Shown here: positions 25,558 through 33,579 of the stretch, one piece after another | Numbering within the stretch: the stretch's first letter is position 1 | How the letters are laid out: each line of letters starts with the position of its first letter | Assembly: GCA_016928515.1 (NCBI GenBank) | Contig: JAFGKR010000166.1 | Coordinates: 1 to 37,066 of the forward strand | Reading direction: 5' to 3' | Source: Bacteroidota bacterium | Lineage (GTDB): Bacteria > Bacteroidota > Ignavibacteria > SZUA-365 | Length of the DNA: 37,066 nucleotides | Made by a program: the position numbers and the translations under genes | Notes under the pieces: generated by a model | The model's database searches: none | Seen by the model: the letters and a program-made list of their open reading frames with translations, nothing else | What the model was told of the DNA's origin: nothing

Positions 25558-26841
25558 TTATCCATTCGCGGGTTCCTCCGTATGTCCAGGCGCAGCGCCC
25601 TGCAGTTGCATGTGACGGTAAAAATGAACATTCATCAGCATGTTGATGGCATATGTAGCAAGAAAGGAGATAGCGGCTCCGGTCATTCCAAGCAGCGGGA
25701 TCAGCACCAGATTCAACACGACATTGACCGTGGCGCAGATGATCGACATCAGACGAATCGCACGCCCCTGTCGCCGGGCAGCCAAAAAAACGTGAAACGG
25801 GTGATTGAGTCCGGCGAGTGCGAAACCGGCCATAACCCACGGCAACACACTGAGAGCCGTGGCGTAACGATCCGTGAAGAACAACGGGATCAGCGTCTGA
25901 CAGGCGACAAAGAGGAGCGCGGCACCGATGGTGCTCCAGAGCATTGTCACCAGAAGGATATTCCTGGGGATGTGTTCCGCGTGCACGAAGCGTCGATAGG
26001 CACTCTGGGAAACGGCGTTGCTGAACATGCTCACAGGGGTGCTCATGGTCAGCGCAACAGAGTAGAATCCGACCGGCGCCATGCCGTGAAAAAAAGAGAT
26101 CAGAATTTTATCCAGACCGCTGGTGAGTCCGTCAACCACACGCCCGACATACATCTCCTTCCCGAATTCCCGAACCTCACGAAAGATGAGTCGCATTTCT
26201 TCGCGCAGCCCGTGGAAGGACGGACGCAACATTCCCGCGGCAACTCCCACCGCTGCACCGATCGCAAGAAGCGTCGCTGTGACCGCCAGGCGTATGTCGA
26301 TTGTTCCCGATGCCGCAAGGACAATGAGGAGCAGGATCAGGATTCCGCGGGGCAGTACCAGGAAGGCAGACAGGAGGGTCATGCGACTGCTGCCCTGACT
26401 GACGGAAAGAATGGTCTCCTGCAGATGGAAGACGATCGCCAGAGGCGAAACCACAAGCAGTACTGCTCCCGCTCCTGCATGAAACCAGGCCTCGACCGCG
26501 TACGAGGCTGCCGCCACGAACACCGCGTACAGCATTCCGACCATCAGAGAAAGCAGAAGCAGCGCACCGATGCGCCGCTCCATGTGCCCTGGATCGTCCG
26601 TGATCGCCACGATGCGCTTGCCGGCGGGTGCGATACCGAAATCGAAAAACATGGCGGTGAAAACGAAAAAGGCCAGGATAAAGGTGTACGTTCCAAATTC
26701 GGATACATCCATCGCGCGGGCGAGCACACCATACACGACGATGCCGAGAACGGCGTTCACCAACAGCGCGGTAAAGTAGATCGAGGACTTCCTCCCGAGC
26801 TCCGAGCGGAGCATGGACCGAATATCCACCGGGCCGAACAT
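25558..26841 (-). CDS. polysaccharide flippase of the MOP/Wzx superfamily
   Basis: The 427-residue protein has about 12-14 hydrophobic segments typical of flippases that turn lipid-linked oligosaccharide across the inner membrane. LRSELGRKSSIYFTALLVNAV followed by ARAMDVSEFGTYTFILA is the family start, and the GLDKILISFFHGMAPVGFYSVALT segment is the conserved middle repeat. I place the start at ATG 26841, which has GGGGA seven bases upstream and lines up with the family. The frame is open to an ATG at 26934, adding 31 basic residues with a weaker ribosome binding site. porU follows on the same strand after 75 bases. In species with type IX secretion, PorU attaches cargo to anionic LPS, so a link with this flippase is plausible but not shown. 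Confidence 0.88.
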   Translation of the reverse strand: MFGPVDIRSMLRSELGRKSSIYFTALLVNAVLGIVVYGVLARAMDVSEFGTYTFILAFFVFTAMFFDFGIAPAGKRIVAITDDPGHMERRIGALLLLSLMVGMLYAVFVAAASYAVEAWFHAGAGAVLLVVSPLAIVFHLQETILSVSQGSSRMTLLSAFLVLPRGILILLLIVLAASGTIDIRLAVTATLLAIGAAVGVAAGMLRPSFHGLREEMRLIFREVREFGKEMYVGRVVDGLTSGLDKILISFFHGMAPVGFYSVALTMSTPVSMFSNAVSQSAYRRFVHAEHIPRNILLVTMLWSTIGAALLFVACQTLIPLFFTDRYATALSVLPWVMAGFALAGLNHPFHVFLAARRQGRAIRLMSIICATVNVVLNLVLIPLLGMTGAAISFLATYAINMLMNVHFYRHMQLQGAAPGHTEEPANG

Positions 26842-27035
26842 GGTCAATCCCCGGATACGGTTCTCGACCGTAACGGGAAGCAGCGGAAGCAAATTTCGGA
26901 AAAGGATCCGAAGTGGTGTGCGTGCAAAAGACATCCGTTCCAGACGGCACGTGAAAAAAGGACTTCTACCGGTACCGAAATGTCTATATGCACTCGAGAG
27001 GTGAGGGAAAAATGAGTGAAGTAAAAGTAGTGTAT

Positions 27036-27548
27036 TCAGAACAGAGTGTCAAGCGGGAAAAGCGCCCCTTTCGCTCGCCGGGCACGCCTGACAAGAACAG
27101 CCGCGGATCGCTCGAGAAGTTCGGTATCACTCTGGCAGAAGCGATCGGGCACAGGACTGTCAACATCGAGGACACCCCAGAGGGTTCCCTCGGCCTGCAG
27201 TGGGACGACGACTTCGGACCGTGAGGACGGGTCGCAGGTGATGTGCCCGGGAAACGAATGCACGTCCGGGACGACGATCGTCCGCCGTTCCGCCGCAGAG
27301 GTCCCACAGACACCCTTCCCCATGTCGATCACCGTACAGGCGGGTTTCCCCTGAAACGGCCCCAGATGAAGTCGCGCCCCGTCGGTCAGATAGAAACCGA
27401 CCCAGTTCACGTCCTTCAGTGAGCAGTACAGCAGGGCTGCCATATTGGCCATGTGCGTCAGCAGCGTTTCCTCCGGTGCGAGGAGCGTATCGAGCTGCGC
27501 AAGGATCTCATCGTTCGAAGGAGAGTCGCGTACAGTGCTGTCAGACAT
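27036..27548 (-). CDS. msrC: free methionine-(R)-sulfoxide reductase, GAF domain
   Basis: This 170-residue protein is a single GAF domain that reduces free methionine-R-sulfoxide in the cytoplasm, a repair step after oxidative stress. The family motifs WVGFYL, LHLGPFQGKPAC, GKGVCGTSA, VVPDVHSFPGHITCD, SEVVVPL and GVLDVDSP are all present. The three cysteines, in KPAC, GVCG and ITCD, correspond to the redox cysteines of the E. coli enzyme. The gene is alone on its strand; its promoter (27585-27613) overlaps that of the outer-membrane protein gene read the other way. A 78-residue frame on the opposite strand (26988-27224) is a shadow of it. Confidence 0.95.
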   Translation of the reverse strand: MSDSTVRDSPSNDEILAQLDTLLAPEETLLTHMANMAALLYCSLKDVNWVGFYLTDGARLHLGPFQGKPACTVIDMGKGVCGTSAAERRTIVVPDVHSFPGHITCDPSSRSEVVVPLQAEGTLWGVLDVDSPVPDRFCQSDTELLERSAAVLVRRARRAKGALFPLDTLF

Positions 27549-27570
27549 GGTACCCGGGATCGGTGTGAAT

Positions 27571-27598
27571 TTGACAATTACCTGAAAATACCTAGCTT
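27571..27598 (+). promoter_or_regulatory. candidate promoter of the 182-residue outer-membrane protein gene
   Basis: TTGACA (27571-27576) and TAGCTT (27593-27598) are spaced by 16 bases. The -35 box is a perfect sigma-70 hexamer. The leader to the ATG at 27632 is about 27 bases. Confidence 0.55.
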
Positions 27599-27613
27599 AG
27601 AGTATTCACACAA
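27585..27613 (-). promoter_or_regulatory. candidate msrC promoter
   Basis: On the minus strand, TTGTGT (27613-27608) and TATTTT (27590-27585) are spaced by 17 bases. The -10 box falls inside the spacer of the plus-strand promoter, so the two divergent promoters overlap. Confidence 0.45.
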
Positions 27614-27631
27614 ACTGAGAGGGCCCGGATC

Positions 27632-28180
27632 ATGAAATCACATTTTTCGTTCATTACGATCATCGGCATGGTACTTCTTCTCGCCGAAGTTCAACATGCT
27701 TACGCACAGGATGGCACCGCAGGAGACCGAGAATACTATATGCAAAAAGCCCATTGGGGCGTCGGCGCCCAGGCCGGCCTTCTGTCGGGAATGGGCGTCG
27801 GGGTGCGTTACCATCCGCTCGGGCGCTTCGGCTTGCAGTTGGCCGGTGGAGGCATCAGTGGTGGAGAGGGTCTGGCAGCCGCAGTCGGCATCGAGGGACA
27901 ATTTGATTTCGACTGGCGCGACCGTTCGCGTTTCTTCGGTTTTGTCGGGATGGGGTACTACACCAACGGCGAGGCGGAACTCACCGTCGCGGATGGAACC
28001 TGGGAACAGGGCAAGGAAGATCCGCGGCTGAAGTCGCCTTTCCGTGCCGGTCTCGGACTGGGCTATGAATGGGATATTTCCAACACGCTCATTTTCACTG
28101 CCAGTGTTGCCTTCACGTACTTCTCGGAAGGGACCTTCCTTCCCCTACCGCAGGTCGGTCTGTATTATCTCTTCGACTGA
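27632..28180 (+). CDS. small outer-membrane beta-barrel protein, unknown function
   Basis: The 182-residue product begins with a signal peptide (MKSHFSFITIIGMVLLLAEV, cleavage near AYAQ). The mature part alternates Gly and aromatic residues in strand-like runs (WGVGAQAGLLSGMGVGVRYH, RFGLQLAGGGISG, SRFFGFVGMGYYTNG, FRAGLGLGYEWDIS, TLIFTASVAFTYFSEG) and ends LPQVGLYYLFD. This suits an eight-stranded barrel of the OmpA/OmpW/porin-like type, although no specific family is recognised. It has its own promoter, divergent from msrC, and ends 64 bases before the convergent phosphatase gene; I see no clear terminator there. Confidence 0.75.
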   Translation: MKSHFSFITIIGMVLLLAEVQHAYAQDGTAGDREYYMQKAHWGVGAQAGLLSGMGVGVRYHPLGRFGLQLAGGGISGGEGLAAAVGIEGQFDFDWRDRSRFFGFVGMGYYTNGEAELTVADGTWEQGKEDPRLKSPFRAGLGLGYEWDISNTLIFTASVAFTYFSEGTFLPLPQVGLYYLFD

Positions 28181-28244
28181 GCCTGACCGCTGTGCCGGAC
28201 CACCGAGCCAGACCACAGGATCGGACCCGCGACCAGGGACCGTA

Positions 28245-28895
28245 TCAATCCAGAATCACTGGCAATTCACTGAAGGCGCTCACCGTAAAATCGGGTTCGA
28301 GCGCCTTCAGCGTTTCCAGTGGTTGAAAGCCATAGGCCACTGCGACGGTTTTTACCCCGGCACGTCTTCCCGCCTCGATGTCATACGTCGAATCCCCGAT
28401 CATGAAGGTGTGGTCCGTACCGGCACCGCGGCGTTCCATCAACCGCAGCAGCGGCAGTGGCGACGGTTTCATTTCCTCGTAACTGTCTCCCCCGGCGATG
28501 TAGTCGAAGTGATGCGAAAGTCCCAGCATGCCGAGGATCTCGCGGGAGGCGGCTTCCGGTTTATTGCTTACGACCGCCATGCTGCAGTGACCGAGCGCAT
28601 CCAGCGTTTCCGGAACACCGGGATATGGCGCTGTGGTGTCCATGGCGTGTTCCTGATAGATCCGGCGATACCGTGTCACAGCCGCTTCAATGTCACAGCC
28701 CTGGATTCCTGCACTTGCGAGCAGGCAGGAGACCAGATACCGAACCCCCTGTCCGATGCACGGGCGGAGAATGTCGCTTTCCAGCGGCGGACAGCTGTAC
28801 TCGGCCAGCAGGAGATTTGCGGAGGTGTGAATATCCCCCATCGAATCGATGAGAGTCCCATCGAGATCAAAAAGAAGAAAAGGAATGGTATGCAT
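28245..28895 (-). CDS. gph: HAD-family hydrolase, phosphoglycolate phosphatase-like
   Basis: This 216-residue cytoplasmic enzyme carries all four HAD motifs: FDLDGTL with nucleophile Asp10 and Asp12, VVSNK after the cap domain, the motif III lysine in EEMKPSPLPLL, and MIGDSTYDIEAGRRAG with the metal aspartates. The helical cap between motifs I and II and the sequence KPSP.PLL point to the Gph/PGP branch, which hydrolyses 2-phosphoglycolate or a related small phosphate ester. I chose ATG 28895, directly before the first motif; the frame extends 26 residues upstream with no family support. A weak TAACTT box (28942-28937) and a six-bp hairpin GGAGGA/TCCTCC (28913-28929) lie upstream. Substrate is not certain. 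Confidence 0.88.
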   Translation of the reverse strand: MHTIPFLLFDLDGTLIDSMGDIHTSANLLLAEYSCPPLESDILRPCIGQGVRYLVSCLLASAGIQGCDIEAAVTRYRRIYQEHAMDTTAPYPGVPETLDALGHCSMAVVSNKPEAASREILGMLGLSHHFDYIAGGDSYEEMKPSPLPLLRLMERRGAGTDHTFMIGDSTYDIEAGRRAGVKTVAVAYGFQPLETLKALEPDFTVSAFSELPVILD

Positions 28896-29005
28896 GCACT
28901 GACCAGGATAACGGAGGAACAAATCCTCCCCGCTGTAAGTTACACCTTTATATGCTGCAGAAAACCCCCTCATCAGATAAAACGAAGAGAATACGGCGAC
29001 GAGGC

Positions 29006-29034
29006 TTGCACTGCGGCAAAAATTTCCTTAGCTT
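29006..29034 (+). promoter_or_regulatory. candidate promoter of the tRNA-Lys/tRNA-Leu operon
   Basis: TTGCAC (29006-29011) and TAGCTT (29029-29034) are spaced by 17 bases, 20 bases before tRNA-Lys. The -10 box and its next base (TAGCTTA) are the same as at 27593-27599. Confidence 0.55.
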
Positions 29035-29054
29035 AAATGACCACTTTTTGTGGC

Positions 29055-29129
29055 GGGGCTGTAGCTCAGTGGTAGAGCATCTGCCTTTTAAGCAGAGGGT
29101 CGATGGTTCGAGCCCATCCAGCCTCACCA
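29055..29129 (+). tRNA. tRNA-Lys (anticodon TTT)
   Basis: A full cloverleaf is visible. The acceptor GGGGCTG (29055-29061) pairs with CAGCCTC (29119-29125, one G-T). The D stem is GCTC/GAGC. The anticodon stem TCTGC/GCAGA holds the loop CTTTTAA, giving anticodon TTT. The T stem GATGG/CCATC holds TTCGAGC. The discriminator A is followed by an encoded CCA. Confidence 0.97.
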
Positions 29130-29140
29130 GAAAAGGACTT

Positions 29141-29224
29141 GCGGAAGTGGTGAAATTGGCAGACACACCATCTTGAGGGGGTGGCGCTCGAAAGGGCATG
29201 CGGGTTCAAGTCCCGCCTTCCGCA
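29141..29224 (+). tRNA. tRNA-Leu (anticodon GAG)
   Basis: The acceptor GCGGAAG (29141-29147) pairs with CTTCCGC (29217-29223). The anticodon stem CCATC/GGTGG holds TTGAGGG, giving GAG, which reads CTC and CTT. A long variable arm, as expected for a class II tRNA, follows, then the T arm GCGGG-TTCAAGT-CCCGC. The next bases are ACAA, so the 3' CCA is not encoded, unlike the lysine tRNA 11 bases upstream. Confidence 0.95.
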
Positions 29225-29302
29225 CAAACCATCTCGTCACGCCAGACTCGCCGTATCTCTTCAATGTTCCACCGATATCCTCAGGTGCAAGGAGTTCGAA
29301 CT

Positions 29303-30055
29303 ATGCTGAAAAAGTGCATATTCCTCTCTGTTCTTTCGTTCGCGATATTTGCCGCAGGTGCATTCGCCCAGAGCAACAACGAAGCAAAAAAGCTCTTCAA
29401 TGAAGGCAACGCGCTTCTGAAATCCGGAAACTTCGAAGGAGCAGTCACGAAGTACGACGCGGCGCTCAAACTGGAAAAACATGAATTCTTCTATTACCAG
29501 CGCGGGCTGGCGATGAAGAAGGCACGGAAAATGGATGAAGCGCTGGAATCCTTCAAGTCGGCTGTCGGAGTGAACCCCAAGTGGGAAATAGGGTATTTCG
29601 CGCTGGCGGGCGCTTATTTTTCCAAGGGCGATTATCAGAACGCCCTCGAAAATTATGAACTGGCCCTTAAGCAGAATCCCACACATGGTCCTTCCAGAAA
29701 AGGTCTCGCCGCCGCGCAGACCGCCCGTGCGCAGGAGCTGCTGACCAGGGGAGAAACCGGAAACGCCATTGCACTCTGCCAGAAAGCAGTCGAGAACGAC
29801 GAAAAATACGACAAGGCATGGGTGATTCTCGCGCAGGCATTCAATAAGGATGCCCGTTACGCGGACGCCATTCAGGCCGCACAGAATGCGATCAAACACG
29901 GGAACGCCGCACGGAACGGAGCCGCCTACTTCGAGTTGGGCCTCGCGTATCGCAATCAGGGCAACACCGCCAAGGCCAAGGATGCGTTCCAGAAGGCCAA
30001 AAAGGACCCGAGTTATGCGCGCAACGCGGAGTACGAGCTGAAAATGCTGAAGTAG
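29303..30055 (+). CDS. exported tetratricopeptide-repeat protein
   Basis: The 250-residue protein has a signal peptide (MLKKCIFLSVLSFAIFAAGA, cleavage near AFAQ) and is then built of TPR units: AKKLFNEGNALLKSGNFEGAVTKYDAALKL, the following FFYYQRGLAMKKARKMDEALESFKSAVGV, IGYFALAGAYFSKGDYQNALENYELALKQ, and two or three later ones up to AAYFELGLAYRNQGNTAKAKDAFQKAKK. It probably acts as a periplasmic or outer-membrane scaffold. AAGGAG lies eight bases before ATG 29303; a longer frame would run into tRNA-Leu. It may share the tRNA promoter because none is evident in the 78-base gap, and it ends at a strong terminator. Binding partner unknown. Confidence 0.85.
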   Translation: MLKKCIFLSVLSFAIFAAGAFAQSNNEAKKLFNEGNALLKSGNFEGAVTKYDAALKLEKHEFFYYQRGLAMKKARKMDEALESFKSAVGVNPKWEIGYFALAGAYFSKGDYQNALENYELALKQNPTHGPSRKGLAAAQTARAQELLTRGETGNAIALCQKAVENDEKYDKAWVILAQAFNKDARYADAIQAAQNAIKHGNAARNGAAYFELGLAYRNQGNTAKAKDAFQKAKKDPSYARNAEYELKMLK

Positions 30056-30083
30056 ATCCCCTACCTCCCCGGAGATCAGATTG

Positions 30084-30112
30084 GGCTGCTGCGTTTCGCG
30101 GCAGCCTTTTTT
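30084..30112 (+). terminator. rho-independent terminator after the TPR gene
   Basis: GGCTGCTGCG (30084-30093) pairs with CGCGGCAGCC (30097-30106), one T-G pair, around a TTT loop, and is followed by six Ts (30107-30112). This is a textbook structure. Confidence 0.9.
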
Positions 30113-30177
30113 CTTCCACACCACGACAATGCAACCACGCACCCGCACATTCGCGAATGGCATGGCAGGGGACGACG

Positions 30178-32415
30178 CTACAACGCCGCCTCGAGCATCA
30201 GACGATATCCGCGCGGGGGAGCGATGTTGGCGATGACTTCGGTATAATGATACTGGAAAATATTGTCGGCAAGAAAGGACAACCGCAACGGCAACGAGAG
30301 CGGCTTGCCGGTCAGCGACACACGCACATCCATGACGGAGATGGGGACACGACTTTCCGAGTCCGGTATCACCAGGCCGAGCTCCCGGTCGATGTTCTCG
30401 ATACGCGAAAGATGGCGGAAATCCGCACCGAGTGCGACCGGACCGAGTCGCAGGTCCCCGGAGACGTAAAGAAGATGACGCGGTCGGTACTTGAGTGTCG
30501 TGTTGAGCAGAAGATCCCGTGGATACAGGTATGTGTACCCGACGGTGAGAGCGAGCATGTCTCCGAGTGGGCGGGCATCGGCAGCAATTTCGTACCCGAC
30601 AATACGCGCTTCCGTGATGTTGCGGAATGCAATTCGCTGATCCACCGGGTCGATCATCGGTTCGACAAGATTCGTGTATTCGTTCAGAAAAACGGCGGCA
30701 TCGATTGAATATCCTCGCATGAAGTCCTGCTTGAAACCGAGTTCATAGGAAGTACTGCGCTCAGCCTTGAGATCCGGATTCGGCTTCGTGAGTATCCCTC
30801 CCGCGCTGGCAGTGGCATAGCGCTCGGCGATGGATGGACTGCGGAAACCCCAACCATAGGACGCTCGTACGATTCCTCCGGGCCACGGGGTGTACGTCAT
30901 CCCCACGCGCGGATTCAACTGTGCATCGTGATCGAGTGTGTCGATGGCGGTGACGTCGAAGCGCAGTCCGGCGGAGAGATGCCAGGAGTCGTTCAGACTG
31001 ATTTCATCCTGCGCGTATACGGCGGCAAAAATCCCGTTCCGGTCACCGTAGGTCCACGATTCCACCGTTGAAAAAGACGCATCAACTCCGAACGTCAGAA
31101 AATTGAAGGAATTGATGGTCCAATTGCCCTGCCATTCCAGTCCAAGAACATACGCGGTGGATTGGGTCTGATCGGTGGGACGAAATCGGAAATCCGACGT
31201 ATCGCTTCTGGTTTCGAACGCAGTGCGGTACATCGTCGCACGGAGCATCGAGGCGAATTCCGCGCTGTGCGTCTGCCGGTACTGTGCCGTGGCCTGTAGT
31301 TTTGTCGAATGGATACGCTCACTGAGGTCTGCGTTCGCCGGTGGCTGCAACGCATGCTCGAGATCACGCCAGTAGACCCAGTTCCCACGATCATTATTGC
31401 TGTAATTCACCGCGACACTGAGATTGCGCTCGGGCGACAGGCGATACCAGCCCCGACCGCTAAAGGTCCCGCGAAGGTAATCGTCATTCTGTCGAAAGGC
31501 CTGATCATTGTGCAGGCTGCCGGTCAACAGAAAGCTGAAATTTTCATAGGCATCCCCGTACTGAGCGTCAACTCCGTTTCGGTACCGCGGACTGTCTCCC
31601 CACCACCTCCATTGCTCCCACTGCGGCTCGTCCCAGAACCCGGAGGAGAGCCGAATGCGTGCCGTACGCGTTCTCGGTTCTCTGGTAATCACGTTGATTA
31701 CCCCCCCCAGTGCGCTTGAGCCGTAGAGCGCGGAACCCGCACCTTTCACAACCTCGATTCGCTCAACCGCGAACATGGGAACAATATCGAACTTGATTTC
31801 CCCGGCATCGCCGGCAAGGACAGGAGCTCCGTCGATCAGCAGCATGACACGGCTGCCGAGTGCCCGGCTGTATCCACTCGACCCGCGGATATTGACCTGA
31901 TCCTCGGCGACGTGCACTCCTGAGACTTTCCGCAGAGCGTCATCCAGGTTGATGATACCTCGTGCTTCAATCTGCCGGCTGTCGAAGGTGGCGATACTGA
32001 CGGGAATTTCTTCAAAACTCTGTGCATGCTTCCCCGCTGTGACAATCACCTCCCCGGTCTCAATCGTCGTTTCTTCGAGCCGAAAGTCCAACCGCAGATC
32101 CTCTCCGGGGCCAATCGCCAGGCGCGCAGATTCTCTTCTGTAGCCGATCATTGAACAGACGATCGTGTACATCCCGGGCGGTATCCTGCGAACGGTGTAT
32201 CGACCGTCGGTGGCGCTCGCAGCACCCAGCACAGTCCCTTTGATACTGACGTTTGCTCCGTTGAGGGGGATTCCTTCGCTGTCGGTGACAGTTCCGGAGA
32301 GCCGGGCGGGCTGAGCATGAAGCAAAGAGAACGACAACAGGCACATCATGGCGGGCAGGATGGACATGGCTGAGAGTCTGTTGATGGGAGCCGGATTCAA
32401 AGCGTTCCGCTGCAT
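30178..32415 (-). CDS. TonB-dependent outer-membrane receptor
   Basis: This 745-residue receptor has a signal peptide (cleavage near LHAQ), an N-terminal carboxypeptidase-regulatory-like beta domain (about 38-115; ARLSGTVTDSEGIPLNGANV, YTVRRIPPGMYTIVCSMIGY), a plug domain (EIPVSIATFDSRQI, VNIRGSSGYSRALGSRVMLLIDG, VVKGAGSALYGSSALGGVINVIT) and a barrel ending in a hydrophobic strand. The start codon overlaps the kinase stop by one base (TGATG) and AAGGA lies at the right distance, so it is the last gene of a five-gene operon. The plug resembles BtuB-like receptors, and the cobalamin adenosyltransferase two genes upstream suggests a corrinoid ligand, but this is contextual only. It may also import iron chelates. 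Confidence 0.92.
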   Translation of the reverse strand: MQRNALNPAPINRLSAMSILPAMMCLLSFSLLHAQPARLSGTVTDSEGIPLNGANVSIKGTVLGAASATDGRYTVRRIPPGMYTIVCSMIGYRRESARLAIGPGEDLRLDFRLEETTIETGEVIVTAGKHAQSFEEIPVSIATFDSRQIEARGIINLDDALRKVSGVHVAEDQVNIRGSSGYSRALGSRVMLLIDGAPVLAGDAGEIKFDIVPMFAVERIEVVKGAGSALYGSSALGGVINVITREPRTRTARIRLSSGFWDEPQWEQWRWWGDSPRYRNGVDAQYGDAYENFSFLLTGSLHNDQAFRQNDDYLRGTFSGRGWYRLSPERNLSVAVNYSNNDRGNWVYWRDLEHALQPPANADLSERIHSTKLQATAQYRQTHSAEFASMLRATMYRTAFETRSDTSDFRFRPTDQTQSTAYVLGLEWQGNWTINSFNFLTFGVDASFSTVESWTYGDRNGIFAAVYAQDEISLNDSWHLSAGLRFDVTAIDTLDHDAQLNPRVGMTYTPWPGGIVRASYGWGFRSPSIAERYATASAGGILTKPNPDLKAERSTSYELGFKQDFMRGYSIDAAVFLNEYTNLVEPMIDPVDQRIAFRNITEARIVGYEIAADARPLGDMLALTVGYTYLYPRDLLLNTTLKYRPRHLLYVSGDLRLGPVALGADFRHLSRIENIDRELGLVIPDSESRVPISVMDVRVSLTGKPLSLPLRLSFLADNIFQYHYTEVIANIAPPRGYRLMLEAAL

Positions 32416-33029
32416 CAGAATTTCCTTCGCACGGCATGATCGATCAAATACAACACCTCTTCCTGCTTCTGTGTGTCGTGGACAAAGTCCATTTCATCGG
32501 TATCGATGACGAGCACTCTCCCTGCGGCATACCGCGCGATCCAGTTCTCGTAAAGGGTGTTCAGACGTTCGAGATAGGAGACGTCGATACCCTGCTCGAA
32601 ATCACGCCCACGCAGACGGATCTGCCTCTGTAGCGTCGGAATATCCGCACGCAGATAAATGAGCAGATCGGGTGGTTTCAGATAGGAGGTCATCGCGGCA
32701 TACAACGCCTTGTAATTCGTGTAGTCCCGATCATCCATCATGCCGATGTCGTGAAGATTGACCGCAAAGATTTCCGCATCCTCGTAAATCGAACGGTCCT
32801 GCACCACTGAGACATTCCCCCGGGTGATCTCACGATGGAGGATGAAACGCTTGGAGAGGAAGTAGACTTGCAGATGAAAGGACCATCGCTGCATATCCGC
32901 ATAAAAGTCCGGGAGATAGGGATTATCATCCACGGATTCGAAATGCGGCGTCCATCCGTATTTCTGATGCAGGAGAGAAGTCAGCGACGACTTCCCCGAT
33001 CCGATGTTACCTGAGATTGCTATGAACAT
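32415..33029 (-). CDS. deoxynucleoside kinase (dCK/dGK family)
   Basis: This 204-residue kinase phosphorylates deoxynucleosides to feed dNTP pools. GNIGSGKSS (7-15) is the P-loop. The nucleobase site is in VDDNPYLPDFYAD. DRSIYEDAEIFA carries the DRS motif, and IRLRGRDFEQGIDVSYLERLN is the lid region with its arginines, followed by VLVIDTDEMDF. The set and length fit the bacterial deoxyadenosine/deoxyguanosine kinases. I chose ATG 33029 just before the P-loop; it begins four bases after the adenosyltransferase stop. A longer frame would overlap that gene. The base preferred is not determined by the sequence. Confidence 0.93.
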   Translation of the reverse strand: MFIAISGNIGSGKSSLTSLLHQKYGWTPHFESVDDNPYLPDFYADMQRWSFHLQVYFLSKRFILHREITRGNVSVVQDRSIYEDAEIFAVNLHDIGMMDDRDYTNYKALYAAMTSYLKPPDLLIYLRADIPTLQRQIRLRGRDFEQGIDVSYLERLNTLYENWIARYAAGRVLVIDTDEMDFVHDTQKQEEVLYLIDHAVRRKF

Positions 33030-33033
33030 GCGA

Positions 33034-33579
33034 TCAGTCCTGTTTCCAACGAACGTCCTGCTGTCCATCCAGGTGATTGGCATAGCGTGCAAGGACGAAC
33101 AGCAGATCTGAGAGCCGATTGATGTACTGAAGGTCGTATTCGTTGATATCCTCGACGGTGGCGAGATGCACAACGAGCCGCTCAGTGCGACGGCAGATCG
33201 TGCGACAGATGTGCAGACGCGATGCCGTCACCGTCCCACCCGGGAGGATGAAAAACCGGATTGGTGGCAGCTTCTCCTCGAGTGTATCGATCAGGGATTC
33301 GAGCCGCTGGACATGCACGGCCTCAATGCGCTGCACGTTGACGTTCTTGGAGTCGACGGGAGTGGCGAGATCCGCCCCGAGCATGAAAAGTTCATGCTGG
33401 ATCTGTGTCAGATGCTCCCGCAGCTCGTCATGCGCAACGGTTGCGCACGCATCGCCGAGAAAGGCGTTCAACTCGTCAACGGTGCCGTAGGCTTCGATGC
33501 GTGCACTGTCCTTGCCGACCCGTCGTCCGCCGAAGAGTGCTGTTTTCCCCTCGTCTCCGGTTCGCGTATAGATCTTCAC
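33034..33579 (-). CDS. pduO: PduO-type cob(I)alamin adenosyltransferase
   Basis: The 181-residue protein is predicted to transfer the adenosyl group of ATP to cob(I)alamin, making coenzyme B12. The N-terminal ATP loop TRTGDEGKTALFGG, followed by RIEAYGTVDELNAFLG, and the C-terminal FILPGGT..ASRLHICRTICRRTER and YINRLSDLLFVLARY are diagnostic for the PduO family of helical-bundle trimers. It starts with GTG, overlapping the MauE-fusion stop (GTGA at 33576-33579). Its place in a five-gene operon with a TonB receptor suggests corrinoid uptake and activation. I looked for a cobalamin riboswitch upstream of the operon and saw none. Confidence 0.95.
   Translation of the reverse strand: MKIYTRTGDEGKTALFGGRRVGKDSARIEAYGTVDELNAFLGDACATVAHDELREHLTQIQHELFMLGADLATPVDSKNVNVQRIEAVHVQRLESLIDTLEEKLPPIRFFILPGGTVTASRLHICRTICRRTERLVVHLATVEDINEYDLQYINRLSDLLFVLARYANHLDGQQDVRWKQD

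Noticed and set aside
28913-28929. GGAGGA/TCCTCC hairpin before the HAD gene
   Set aside because: It is a real six-bp inverted repeat, but it lies away from the start codon, has no T tract and no conserved context, so a regulatory role is not supported.
28952-29176. 74-codon plus-strand frame over the tRNA genes
   Set aside because: It covers tRNA-Lys and part of tRNA-Leu; the tRNAs explain the sequence.
29198-29302. N-terminal extension of the TPR protein
   Set aside because: It would overlap tRNA-Leu, and ATG 29303 has AAGGAG and begins a normal signal peptide.
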